64,000 bases of DNA from JBELHR01 sp049606855 (GTDB taxonomy: Bacteria > Bacteroidota > Bacteroidia > Flavobacteriales > Flavobacteriaceae): assembly GCA_049606855.1 (NCBI GenBank), contig JBMYVY010000004.1, positions 1-64,000 on the forward strand, in the 5' to 3' direction. The notes beneath the pieces were generated by a model that was not told the origin of the DNA, searched no databases, and saw only the letters and a program-made list of their open reading frames with translations. Below, piece after piece: positions 51,103 to 59,825 of this stretch (its first letter is position 1; each line of letters opens with the position of its first letter). A program made the translations under genes and the position numbers.

Positions 51103-53955
51103 TTATTTACTTAAATACATCTTTCGTCTGGAATACAATTCATAAAATGCATCATCTTTGAGACTGTCAATAAATAAGATACTTTCACCTGTAGATTTCA
51201 TCTCAGGCCCTAGCCTCTTATCCACATTCGGGAATTTGTTGAATGAAAATACAGGTTGCTTAATTGCATAACCTTCCAACTCAGGTTTGAAATCAAAATC
51301 TTTTACCTTCTTATCCCCCAACATCACTTTTGTGGCATAATTCACATAAGGTTCCTTATAGGCCTTAGCTATAAAAGGCACAGTACGAGATGCTCTTGGA
51401 TTTGCTTCAATGATATATACCACATCATCTTTTACGGCAAATTGAATATTGATCAATCCTTGAGTTCTTAGTGCTTTTGCAATCTTTACCGTATGGTCTT
51501 TGATTTGTTGCATTACAAATTCACCCAAGTTAAAAGGTGGTAGGGTTGCATTTGAATCTCCTGAATGAACTCCACATGGTTCAATGTGTTCCATAATACC
51601 GATGATATAAACATCTTCACCATCGCAAATTGCATCTGCCTCAGCTTCAATTGCCCCATCTAAATAATGATCCAATAGTAGCGTGTTATTTGGAATCTTT
51701 CTCAGTAAATCAACAACATGGTGTTCTAATTCCTCTTTATTAATTACGATTTTCATTCCTTGACCACCAAGAACATAAGAAGGTCTTACCAAAACTGGAA
51801 AATCAAGCTGATCAGCTATAGCCAATGCTTCTGACGCAGTTTGTGCGGTACCAAATTTAGGGAAAGGAATATCCAACTCTTCAAGAAGTGTAGAGAACCT
51901 ACCTCTGTCTTCCGCTAAATCAAGCGCTTCAAAACTAGTTCCAATAATCTTAACTCCATATTTAGAGAGTTTTTCTGCTAACTTAAGTGCAGTTTGCCCC
52001 CCCAACTGAACAATAACTCCTTCTGGTTTTTCATGCTGAATGATATCGTAAATGTGTTCCCAGAATACAGGCTCGAAATACAATTTATCCGCAGTATCGA
52101 AATCTGTAGATACCGTTTCTGGATTACAGTTAATCATTATAGTTTCATAACCGGCCTCCTTTGCTGCAAGTACACCGTGTACACAACAATAATCAAACTC
52201 AATTCCTTGACCAATTCTATTTGGACCAGAACCTAAAACAACTATTTTCTTTTTGTCAGTAACCTCTGATTCATTAGACGCCACTAATTCTCCACCATTT
52301 TGAGACATTCTACTCTCAAAAGTAGAGTAGTAATATGGCGTTTGGGCTGCAAACTCAGCAGCACAAGTATCTACTAACTTATAGACACGGTTAATTCCTA
52401 ATAATTCTCTTTTATTGTAGACTTCACTTTCATAACAATCTAACATAAAAGCAATTTGGCGATCGGCAAATCCTTTTTTCTTAGCTGTCAATAACAAATC
52501 TGCCGGAATAGTCTCCAAACTGTGAGTTGAAATTTCTTTTTCTAACAAAACCAACTCTTCATACTCTCTTAAGAACCACATATCGATCTTTGTCAAATCA
52601 TATAACGTACTCAGAGGCATTCCCATTTGAATAGCATCGTAAATAACAAATACTCTGTCCCATGAAGGATTCTTTAATTTGGAAACAATTTTATCATAAT
52701 CCTTTACTCCTTTTCCATCAGCTCCAAGACCATTTCTCTTTATTTCCAATGATTGCGTGGCTTTGTGCAAGGCTTCCTGGAAAGAACGTCCAATCCCCAT
52801 TACCTCACCAACGGCTTTCATTTGTAATCCTAAAGTCCTATCAGAGCCCTCAAATTTATCAAAGTTCCATCTTGGTATTTTTACAATTACATAATCCAAG
52901 GTTGGCTCAAATAAAGCTGAAGTTGTCTTAGTAATTTGATTCTCTAATTCATCTAAGTGATATCCCAATGCCAACTTGGTTGCTACTTTAGCAATAGGGT
53001 ATCCCGTAGCTTTTGAGGCCAAAGCAGATGAACGAGATACACGTGGGTTAATCTCAATGGCAACGATATCTTCTTTTTCATCAGGAGAGACTGCAAACTG
53101 CACATTACATCCACCGGCAAAATCACCGATTGAACGCATCATGTGTATCGCCATATCTCTCATGCGTTGAAATGTAGTATCCGACAAGGTCATTGCAGGT
53201 GCAACCGTAATGGAATCCCCGGTATGAATCCCCATTGGATCCATATTTTCAATAGTACAGATAATTACTACATTATCATTCTTATCTCTTAACAATTCTA
53301 ATTCATATTCCTTCCATCCTAATAAAGCTTTGTCAATAATCACTTCGTGAATAGGAGATGCTTCTAATCCTCTTCTCAACAACTCATCAAAATCCTCTGG
53401 TTGGTACACAATCGATGCCCCGTAACCTCCAAGAGTATAAGAAGGACGAATCACTAGTGGAAAACCGTATTCCTGAGCAATCTCTTTTCCTTTTAGAAAG
53501 GACGTTGCTGTTGTGGAAGGTGCTTGACCAATTCCAATTTGCTCCATCAAGTTTCTAAACTCTTCCCTATCTTCGGTAATATTAATCGCTGCAATATCAA
53601 CACCTATCAATTCTACGCCAAAATCTTCCCAAATTCCTTTCTCATCAGCTTCTATACATAAATTCAATGCGGTTTGTCCACCCATCGTTGGTAATACTGC
53701 ATCGATGTTTGGGTGAGCTTTAAGTATTTCTATAATTGAAGAAGTCTTGAGTGGCTTTAAATAAACGTGATCTGCCAAAGACGGATCAGTCATAATTGTT
53801 GCAGGATTAGAATTGATAAGAACAACTTCAATTCCTTCTTCTTTCATAGATCGGATCGATTGGGATCCTGAATAATCAAATTCGCAAGCCTGTCCAATAA
53901 TAATAGGTCCTGAACCAATTATTAAAACCGACTTAATTTTTTCATTTTTAGGCAT
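51103..53955 (-). CDS. carB: Carbamoyl-phosphate synthase large subunit, without MGS domain
   Basis: A 950-residue protein with two carboxyphosphate/carbamoyl-phosphate ATP-grasp halves (start SVLIIGSGPIIIGQACEFDYSG; second half start VVLGSGPNRIGQGIEFDY near 560). Each half has its VRPSY and EINPR/EANPR motifs. It ends shortly after NKFPNVDKRLGPEMKSTGE, i.e. without the ~120-residue MGS-like allosteric domain of the 1073-residue E. coli enzyme. Makes carbamoyl phosphate for pyrimidines and arginine. carA is not adjacent. Confidence 0.95.
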   Translation of the reverse strand: MPKNEKIKSVLIIGSGPIIIGQACEFDYSGSQSIRSMKEEGIEVVLINSNPATIMTDPSLADHVYLKPLKTSSIIEILKAHPNIDAVLPTMGGQTALNLCIEADEKGIWEDFGVELIGVDIAAINITEDREEFRNLMEQIGIGQAPSTTATSFLKGKEIAQEYGFPLVIRPSYTLGGYGASIVYQPEDFDELLRRGLEASPIHEVIIDKALLGWKEYELELLRDKNDNVVIICTIENMDPMGIHTGDSITVAPAMTLSDTTFQRMRDMAIHMMRSIGDFAGGCNVQFAVSPDEKEDIVAIEINPRVSRSSALASKATGYPIAKVATKLALGYHLDELENQITKTTSALFEPTLDYVIVKIPRWNFDKFEGSDRTLGLQMKAVGEVMGIGRSFQEALHKATQSLEIKRNGLGADGKGVKDYDKIVSKLKNPSWDRVFVIYDAIQMGMPLSTLYDLTKIDMWFLREYEELVLLEKEISTHSLETIPADLLLTAKKKGFADRQIAFMLDCYESEVYNKRELLGINRVYKLVDTCAAEFAAQTPYYYSTFESRMSQNGGELVASNESEVTDKKKIVVLGSGPNRIGQGIEFDYCCVHGVLAAKEAGYETIMINCNPETVSTDFDTADKLYFEPVFWEHIYDIIQHEKPEGVIVQLGGQTALKLAEKLSKYGVKIIGTSFEALDLAEDRGRFSTLLEELDIPFPKFGTAQTASEALAIADQLDFPVLVRPSYVLGGQGMKIVINKEELEHHVVDLLRKIPNNTLLLDHYLDGAIEAEADAICDGEDVYIIGIMEHIEPCGVHSGDSNATLPPFNLGEFVMQQIKDHTVKIAKALRTQGLINIQFAVKDDVVYIIEANPRASRTVPFIAKAYKEPYVNYATKVMLGDKKVKDFDFKPELEGYAIKQPVFSFNKFPNVDKRLGPEMKSTGESILFIDSLKDDAFYELYSRRKMYLSK

Positions 53956-54013
53956 TTTTAAAAACTTTTTATATGGAACTTGGGTACTAAATATATAAAC
54001 TTTAAGCTACATC

Positions 54014-54049
54014 AAAAAAAAGGGTGTTACTTAAAAAAAGTAACACCCT
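54014..54049 (-). terminator. Intrinsic terminator of rpmH
   Basis: AGGGTGTTACTT (54021-54032), 5-base loop, AAGTAACACCCT (54038-54049), with a T-run on the minus strand. Confidence 0.9.
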
Positions 54050-54071
54050 ATATTTTGATAAAAAATTATCA

Positions 54072-54233
54072 TTATTTCTTTGGTCTTGCATCAGATGATA
54101 CAGACAATCTCTTTCTTCCTTTTGCACGTCTTCTAGCCAAAACCTTACGACCATTTGCAGAGGCCATTCTTTCTCTGAACCCGTGTTTATTTCTCTTCTT
54201 TCTTTTCGATGGTTGGTATGTTCTCTTGCTCAT
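54072..54233 (-). CDS. rpmH: 50S ribosomal protein L34
   Basis: A 53-residue very basic protein: MSKRTYQPSKRKKRNKHGF, then RMASANGRKVLARRRAKGRK and the tail RLSVSSDARPKK. This is a full bacterial L34 (the TYQPS-KRKR and GFRxRM-x-GRxVLxxRRxKGR pattern). Its own promoter lies upstream and a terminator downstream, so it is a monocistronic unit between carB and pyrG; the usual rnpA neighbour is absent. Confidence 0.97.
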   Translation of the reverse strand: MSKRTYQPSKRKKRNKHGFRERMASANGRKVLARRRAKGRKRLSVSSDARPKK

Positions 54234-54301
54234 TTCAGTATATCTTAAAAATCTTCTTTTAATTGTTGTGCTACCTCTCCGGCAGGTGCTAAAAGCGTTG
54301 G

Positions 54302-54332
54302 CAAAGATACAATTAGTTTTAGCTTTGACAAA
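54302..54332 (-). promoter_or_regulatory. rpmH promoter
   Basis: On the minus strand TTTG (54332-54329) - 19 bp - TATCTTTG (54309-54302), about 68 bp before the ATG: a strong match. Confidence 0.7.
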
Positions 54333-54411
54333 CCAAATACTTATTTTTTTTATTTTTTTTTTAAAAGTTTAAAACACCGTTCATAACTCCGTTATTTTTC
54401 ACAAATTTTTG

Positions 54412-54443
54412 TTTGTAGGGTTGTTTGAGACTTTGTAATTTTG
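54412..54443 (+). promoter_or_regulatory. pyrG promoter
   Basis: TTTG (54412-54415) - 20 bp - TAATTTTG (54436-54443), 16 bp before ATG 54460. Confidence 0.7.
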
Positions 54444-54459
54444 TCAAAACCTAAGCACA

Positions 54460-56067
54460 ATGAAAGAAACAAAGTATGTATTTGTTACCGGTGGTGTAAC
54501 CTCTTCTCTTGGAAAAGGAATCATCGCAGCCTCATTAGCAAAACTACTACAAGAACGTGGTTACAGCGTAACCATTCAAAAGCTCGACCCTTATATTAAT
54601 ATCGATCCAGGAACACTAAATCCGTATGAACATGGAGAGTGTTATGTTACAGATGATGGAGCAGAAACAGATCTTGATTTGGGACACTATGAGCGATTCT
54701 TAAACATTCCTACTTCTCAGGCAAATAATGTCACGACTGGTCGTATTTATCAGTCTGTAATTGAAAAGGAACGTAGAGGTGAATTCTTAGGTAAAACAGT
54801 TCAGGTTATTCCTCATATAACCAATGAAATTAAAGATAGAATACAGATTCTTGGGAAATCTGGAGATTACGATATCGTAATCACAGAAATTGGAGGAACT
54901 GTAGGTGATATCGAATCTCTACCCTATGTAGAATCCGTTCGACAATTATTGTGGGAATTAGGTCACAACAATGCGATAGTTATTCATCTAACGCTTGTGC
55001 CGTATTTGGCGGCAGCAGGTGAATTAAAAACTAAGCCTACTCAGCATTCAGTAAAAATGTTAATGCAGTCGGGGTTAAGTCCAGACATTTTGGTATGTCG
55101 TTCAGAACATGAGATTACCGCTTCAGTAAGAAGAAAACTAGCATTATTTTGCAATGTACAACCGGAAGACGTTATTCAATCTATAGATGCAAAAACCATA
55201 TACGACGTGCCGAATCTAATGCTTGATGAGCAATTAGATAAGGTAGTTCTTAAAAAATTAGATCTACAAAACGAAAAAGAACCTGGACTGGTCAAATGGA
55301 ATGAGTTTCTGCACCGTTTCAAACATCCTGAAGGTACCGTAAAAATTGGTCTAATTGGTAAGTATGTTGAATTAAAAGACTCTTATAAATCCATTTCGGA
55401 AGCTCTTATTCATGCTGGTGCAAGTAATAAGGTAAAAGTTGATGTTAGTTGGATTCACTCAGAGTCCTTGGAAGCTAAACAAGTTGAAAATCAACTTAAA
55501 GGTTTACATGGAATATTGGTTGCTCCTGGCTTTGGCGAAAGAGGAATCGAGGGCAAAATTGCTGCAGTACAATACGCTAGGGAAAACAAAATACCATTTT
55601 TAGGAATCTGTTTAGGGATGCAAATGGCGGTAATTGAATACAGTAGAAACGTATTGGGATTAAAAGATGCGAATTCAACGGAAATGAATCCTGATTGTAA
55701 TGACCCAGTTATTAATTTGATGGAGAGTCAAAAGGACATTAAAAATATGGGAGGAACCATGAGACTTGGAGCTTGGGATTGTGATATATCTGAAGGTTCA
55801 AATGTTTTTAAGGCTTATGGAAAGAATCATATCTCAGAACGTCACAGACATCGCTATGAATACAATAATGAATACAAGGAGCAATTAACTCAAGCTGGAA
55901 TGATCCCAACCGGAGTAAATCCAGAAACTGGATTAGTCGAAGTAGTAGAAGTAAAAGATCATCCTTGGTTTGTTGGAGTTCAATACCATCCTGAATACAA
56001 AAGTACCGTGCTGAACCCTCACCCACTCTTTGTGGATTTCGTAAAGGCGGTAGTCGCACATTCTTAA
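54460..56067 (+). CDS. pyrG: CTP synthase
   Basis: A 535-residue enzyme: amidoligase domain with GGVTSSLGKGI (about 10-20), KLDPYINIDPGTLNPYEHGE, and the C-terminal class-I glutamine amidotransferase with the nucleophile Cys in GICLGMQ (near 385-391) and the His/Glu pair in YHPEYKS. Makes CTP from UTP, ATP and glutamine. Full length; own promoter. Confidence 0.97.
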   Translation: MKETKYVFVTGGVTSSLGKGIIAASLAKLLQERGYSVTIQKLDPYINIDPGTLNPYEHGECYVTDDGAETDLDLGHYERFLNIPTSQANNVTTGRIYQSVIEKERRGEFLGKTVQVIPHITNEIKDRIQILGKSGDYDIVITEIGGTVGDIESLPYVESVRQLLWELGHNNAIVIHLTLVPYLAAAGELKTKPTQHSVKMLMQSGLSPDILVCRSEHEITASVRRKLALFCNVQPEDVIQSIDAKTIYDVPNLMLDEQLDKVVLKKLDLQNEKEPGLVKWNEFLHRFKHPEGTVKIGLIGKYVELKDSYKSISEALIHAGASNKVKVDVSWIHSESLEAKQVENQLKGLHGILVAPGFGERGIEGKIAAVQYARENKIPFLGICLGMQMAVIEYSRNVLGLKDANSTEMNPDCNDPVINLMESQKDIKNMGGTMRLGAWDCDISEGSNVFKAYGKNHISERHRHRYEYNNEYKEQLTQAGMIPTGVNPETGLVEVVEVKDHPWFVGVQYHPEYKSTVLNPHPLFVDFVKAVVAHS

Positions 56068-56085
56068 AAAAATAGTACATTTGCG

Positions 56086-56116
56086 GCTGCTGCCTCTTTA
56101 GGCAGCAGCTTTTTTA
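56086..56116 (+). terminator. Intrinsic terminator after pyrG
   Basis: GCTGCTGCC (56086-56094), 6-base loop, GGCAGCAGC (56101-56109), then seven T. Confidence 0.93.
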
Positions 56117-56139
56117 TTTTAAACGATTAATACCCACCA

Positions 56140-57975
56140 ATGGAAGAAAAGAAATTTGATAAAAATTCCATAATAGGATTTCTACTTATCGGAGCAATAA
56201 TGCTCTATTATTTATATACCAATCAACCGGAAGTCAGTCCAGCTGACGAAGTAACAAAGACAGAGGAAGTTGTCATAACAGACCAAGCAGCTGAGTATGA
56301 TGCAGAACAAGCACTAAACCCTACTACTTATCCTCTAGAAGTGAATTCACAAAACGAAGAATTCACAAAGGTTACCACGGAGAAATATGAATTAACGTTC
56401 TCCAATAAAGGAGGGTATATAAAAGAACTAAGACTTCTAGAATACGATACTTATAAAGGGGATCCTGTTTACATTATCAAGGATGGAAATGCTGGACTAA
56501 ATATAGAATTTTCCACTATCGATGGAAGAACCCTAGATACTGAAAATTTATTCTTCTCTCCATCTGTTAATAAATCTGGAGAAACGACCTATGTAAAAAT
56601 GAGATTTGCATTATCAGCAAATCAATTCCTTGAATATACCTATGCAATCAAGGCGAATGACTATATGATGGACTTTTCAGTTCAGTCACAAGGTTTAGCC
56701 TCAGTTGTAAATGGGTCGAAAGGAATTAATTTGAGTCTGGATCTCATCGGATTAAGACAAGAAAAATCTATTTCATACGAAAACCAGCAATCGGCTCTTT
56801 ATTATCAAGTAAAAGGTTCTGAGGTTGAAGATCTTTCAATCGGAAGTGACGATGAAGAAAACGATGAGGAAATTGATTGGGTAGGATTCAAACAACATTT
56901 TTTCTCAAGTATCTTAATAAACAAAACCGGTTTCGCGTCAGGAGATTTCAAAAGTAAGAGTCTATTTGAGGATGAAGAAGTAGATTCATTATATACTAAA
57001 TCATTTGCATTTACGGCTCCTTTGACCCTAAAGGCAGGAGAATTTGACGAGAATTTCAATTACTATATAGGTCCTAATGATTATGATTTATTAAAATCTT
57101 ATGATGAAGGAATTGAAAATATCATTGATTTAGGCTGGGGGATTTTTGGTACCATCAACCGATGGGCATTTATTCCTTTATTTAGTTTCTTGAGTGAGCA
57201 CATGACTAATTTTGGTTTGATTATTATTTTGATGACCATCATCGTTAGAATTTTTATGTCGCCACTAGTTTATAAATCATATGTTTCTAGTGCTAAAATG
57301 AAGATTTTAAGACCAGAAATGAATGAAATTAACAAAAAGTTTCCGGGACAAGAAAATGCGATGAAGCGGCAACAAGAAACCATGGCTATACAGAAAAAAG
57401 CTGGTGTTTCAATGTTGTCAGGATGTATTCCTGCTTTATTACAAATGCCGGTATTCTTTGCATTGTTTAGATTTTTCCCTTCCGCTATAGGCTTAAGAGG
57501 AGAAGGGTTCTTATGGGCTGATGATTTATCTTCATACGACAGTATTTATCAATTGCCTATTACCATTCCTTTTTATGGTGACCATATTTCGTTATTTCCA
57601 ATTCTGGCTTCAGTTGCGATTTTCTTTTATATGAAAATGAACCAGTCTCAGCAGATGAACATGCAACAACCTGCACAAGAAGGCATGCCTGACATGCAGG
57701 CGATGATGAAGTATATGATTTACCTATCACCAGTGATGATGTTGTTCTTCTTTAATAATTACGCTTCAGGATTATCCTTGTATTATTTCGTTTCGAATTT
57801 ATTGACCATTACGATCATGTTAGTAATCAAGAATGTTATTATAAACGAAGATAAATTACATGCAGAAATTGAAGAAAACAAAAAGAAGCCTGTAAAAACT
57901 TCTAAGTTTAGACAACGTTTAGATGATGCGATGAAACAAGCTCAGGAGCAGCAATCCAAACAGAAGAAAAAATAA
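56140..57975 (+). CDS. yidC: Membrane protein insertase YidC
   Basis: A 611-residue protein: one N-terminal membrane helix, large periplasmic beta-sandwich (about 60-330, SNKGGYIKELRLL; acidic linker around 230-250), then the conserved insertase core with LIIILMTIIVRIFMSPLVYKSY, the IPALLQMPVFFALFRFFP region, three more helices, and a basic C-terminal tail (RQRLDDAMKQAQEQQSKQKKK) that contacts the ribosome. It places proteins in the inner membrane with or without Sec. Confidence 0.96.
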   Translation: MEEKKFDKNSIIGFLLIGAIMLYYLYTNQPEVSPADEVTKTEEVVITDQAAEYDAEQALNPTTYPLEVNSQNEEFTKVTTEKYELTFSNKGGYIKELRLLEYDTYKGDPVYIIKDGNAGLNIEFSTIDGRTLDTENLFFSPSVNKSGETTYVKMRFALSANQFLEYTYAIKANDYMMDFSVQSQGLASVVNGSKGINLSLDLIGLRQEKSISYENQQSALYYQVKGSEVEDLSIGSDDEENDEEIDWVGFKQHFFSSILINKTGFASGDFKSKSLFEDEEVDSLYTKSFAFTAPLTLKAGEFDENFNYYIGPNDYDLLKSYDEGIENIIDLGWGIFGTINRWAFIPLFSFLSEHMTNFGLIIILMTIIVRIFMSPLVYKSYVSSAKMKILRPEMNEINKKFPGQENAMKRQQETMAIQKKAGVSMLSGCIPALLQMPVFFALFRFFPSAIGLRGEGFLWADDLSSYDSIYQLPITIPFYGDHISLFPILASVAIFFYMKMNQSQQMNMQQPAQEGMPDMQAMMKYMIYLSPVMMLFFFNNYASGLSLYYFVSNLLTITIMLVIKNVIINEDKLHAEIEENKKKPVKTSKFRQRLDDAMKQAQEQQSKQKKK

Positions 57976-57983
57976 TCAATTAC

Positions 57984-58012
57984 AAACCGTTCAGAAATGA
58001 ACGGTTTTTTTT
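57984..58012. terminator. Bidirectional terminator, yidC and GT2
   Basis: AAACCGTTCA (57984-57993) - GAAA - TGAACGGTTT (57998-58007), then a T-run. Confidence 0.9.
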
Positions 58013-58916
58013 ATCCTTTTATTTGACTCGAAATAAACCCTAGTCCGTACCCAAAAAACTGTATTAGAGTTGTCCAAATACTCACTAAACCGACCAATAT
58101 ATTCTTGGTTTTGGCACTACTGATAATGAACAGCAATCCAAAATAACCACCATAAATCCAATACAAGGGGGTAAATAAGGCTAAAACAACTCCTAAGACA
58201 AACAGGCTGGGCAACCAAAAGCTGAATTTAGCCCCTTCAGGGTACTTTTTATTCAAAACCGGCCTCGCACTACCGAAATCAAAAACCTGCCTAAAAAAGG
58301 ACTTGCTATCCCCTCTTCTTTTGTGATAAACAAAGGCTTTTTCTATATATCCAATTTTAAATCCTCCTTTTCTAATCCTCATCGAAAAATCAATATCCTC
58401 GCCATATCTCATACTCGAAAATCCACCCAAGGTTTCAAATACTCTTTTACTGGTTCCCATATTAAAACTTCGAGGATCAAATTTCTTGTTCCCTCTCAAC
58501 CCGCCTGTTGTAATCCAGGAGGTCATAGAGAAGTTAACTGCTCGTTGAAAAATCGTGAAATCCTTTTGAGCGCGATCTGGCCCTCCAAAAGCATCAAGCT
58601 TACTCCCTACAATTGCTTCTTGAACTTCATTTAAATAGTTTTGTGGAAGCAGTGTATCTGAATCTAGAAAAATAAAATAATCACCACTAGCCTTTCCCGC
58701 TCCGTAATTTCTGGCCATTGCTGGCCCTCCATTCTCCTTTCTGTAGTAGATGACCCCATAGTCTTCAGCCAAATCCTGAAGCACCTCTGTTGAACCATCA
58801 TCCACCACCAAAAATTCTACCTGGAGATTTCCAAAATCCATCTTTTTAAAAGAGTCTAACAACTCTCCTAACTCTTCACGTCGATTATAAATTGGAACAA
58901 TAAAGCTAAACTTCAT
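58011..58916 (-). CDS. Family 2 glycosyltransferase, membrane associated
   Basis: A 301-residue GT2: nucleotide-binding FSFIVPIYNRREELGELL at the start, VVDDGST (about 38-44), the DxD motif FLDSDTLLP (about 92-100), the acceptor region with YGEDIDFSMRIRKGG (about 172-186), and two hydrophobic segments near the C-terminus (about 230-290). Transfers a sugar for a surface polysaccharide or glycolipid; no partner genes adjoin it. Confidence 0.9.
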   Translation of the reverse strand: MKFSFIVPIYNRREELGELLDSFKKMDFGNLQVEFLVVDDGSTEVLQDLAEDYGVIYYRKENGGPAMARNYGAGKASGDYFIFLDSDTLLPQNYLNEVQEAIVGSKLDAFGGPDRAQKDFTIFQRAVNFSMTSWITTGGLRGNKKFDPRSFNMGTSKRVFETLGGFSSMRYGEDIDFSMRIRKGGFKIGYIEKAFVYHKRRGDSKSFFRQVFDFGSARPVLNKKYPEGAKFSFWLPSLFVLGVVLALFTPLYWIYGGYFGLLFIISSAKTKNILVGLVSIWTTLIQFFGYGLGFISSQIKG

Positions 58917-58927
58917 ACCTTAAAAAT

Positions 58928-58957
58928 AAAAAAAGCACCTCATAGGAGGTGCTTTTT
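58928..58957 (-). terminator. Terminator of fabI
   Basis: AAAAGCACCTC (58931-58941) - ATAG - GAGGTGCTTTT (58946-58956), with a T-tract for the minus strand; it sits between fabI and the GT2 gene. Confidence 0.9.
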
Positions 58958-58976
58958 ATTCAATTTATTCAAAAAT

Positions 58977-59792
58977 TTATTCTTCATCCATAAAGTGATT
59001 CATCACGGAAGTACTTACTCCCATGTTTGAGAATCCTCCATCGTGGAATAAATTCTGTAAAGTCACTTTCTTTGTTAAATCAGAAAACAGTGAAATTGTA
59101 TAATCAGCACATTCTAGAGCTGTCGCATTTCCTAATGGAGACATTTCATCAGCATAAGCCAAGAACCCATCAAAGCCTTTTACCCCTGACCCAGCAGTTG
59201 TTGGCGTAGGAGATTGAGAAATTGTATTAACACGAACTTTTTGATCTCTACCGAAGAAATATCCAAAACTACGAGCAATAGATTCTAAGTAAGCTTTGTT
59301 ATCCGCCATATCATTATAATCTGGGAATACACGTTGAGCTGCCATATAAGTAAGTGCCACGATAGACCCCCATTCATTCATTGCATTCTTGTTGTACAAA
59401 ACATTCATTGTTTTGTGGAATGAAACCGCAGATACATCCCATCCTTTAGTTGTAAAATCATATCTAGGATCTGTATAAGCTCTACCCTTACGTACGTTTA
59501 CAGACATACCAATGGAGTGCAATACAAAATCAATTTTACCACCAAGAATTTCCATAGACTTCTCAACTAAGTTCGTTAAGTCTTCCATAGAAGTTGCATC
59601 AGCTGGAATGATTTCTGAACCTGTCTTCTCAGCCAAATTCTTAATCTCCCCCATACGCATTGCAATAGGGGCATTAGTCAATACAAATTCAGCACCTTGC
59701 TCATGAGCACGTTCTGCTACTTTCCAAGCAATTGAGTCCTCATTTAAGGCTCCAAAAATAATTCCTTTTTTTCCTTTTAATAAATTGTTCAT
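58977..59792 (-). CDS. fabI: Enoyl-[acyl-carrier-protein] reductase (NADH)
   Basis: A 271-residue SDR-type reductase: GKKGIIFGALNEDSIAWKVAERAHEQGA at the N-terminus, FVLHSIGMS (about 90), and the Y-x6-K catalytic pair in YNDMADNK (about 160-167). Catalyses the last step of each fatty-acid elongation cycle. The block SAVSFHKTMNVL and C-terminal GGFSNMGVS also fit. It lies downstream of recN, with its own -7 element (TATATTTG, minus, 59813-59820). Confidence 0.95.
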   Translation of the reverse strand: MNNLLKGKKGIIFGALNEDSIAWKVAERAHEQGAEFVLTNAPIAMRMGEIKNLAEKTGSEIIPADATSMEDLTNLVEKSMEILGGKIDFVLHSIGMSVNVRKGRAYTDPRYDFTTKGWDVSAVSFHKTMNVLYNKNAMNEWGSIVALTYMAAQRVFPDYNDMADNKAYLESIARSFGYFFGRDQKVRVNTISQSPTPTTAGSGVKGFDGFLAYADEMSPLGNATALECADYTISLFSDLTKKVTLQNLFHDGGFSNMGVSTSVMNHFMDEE

Positions 59793-59812
59793 AATCTAAG
59801 TTATTTGCGTGG

Positions 59813-59820
59813 CAAATATA
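59813..59820 (-). promoter_or_regulatory. Possible fabI -7 element
   Basis: TATATTTG on the minus strand, 20 bp before the ATG, just after the recN stop. No -33 TTG at the right distance. Confidence 0.5.
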
Positions 59821-59825
59821 AAAAT

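Noticed and set aside
56076..56083. TACATTTG after pyrG as a promoter for a very short RNA
   Set aside because: No -33 element is present and the start of transcription would fall on the first base of the pyrG terminator; most likely chance.
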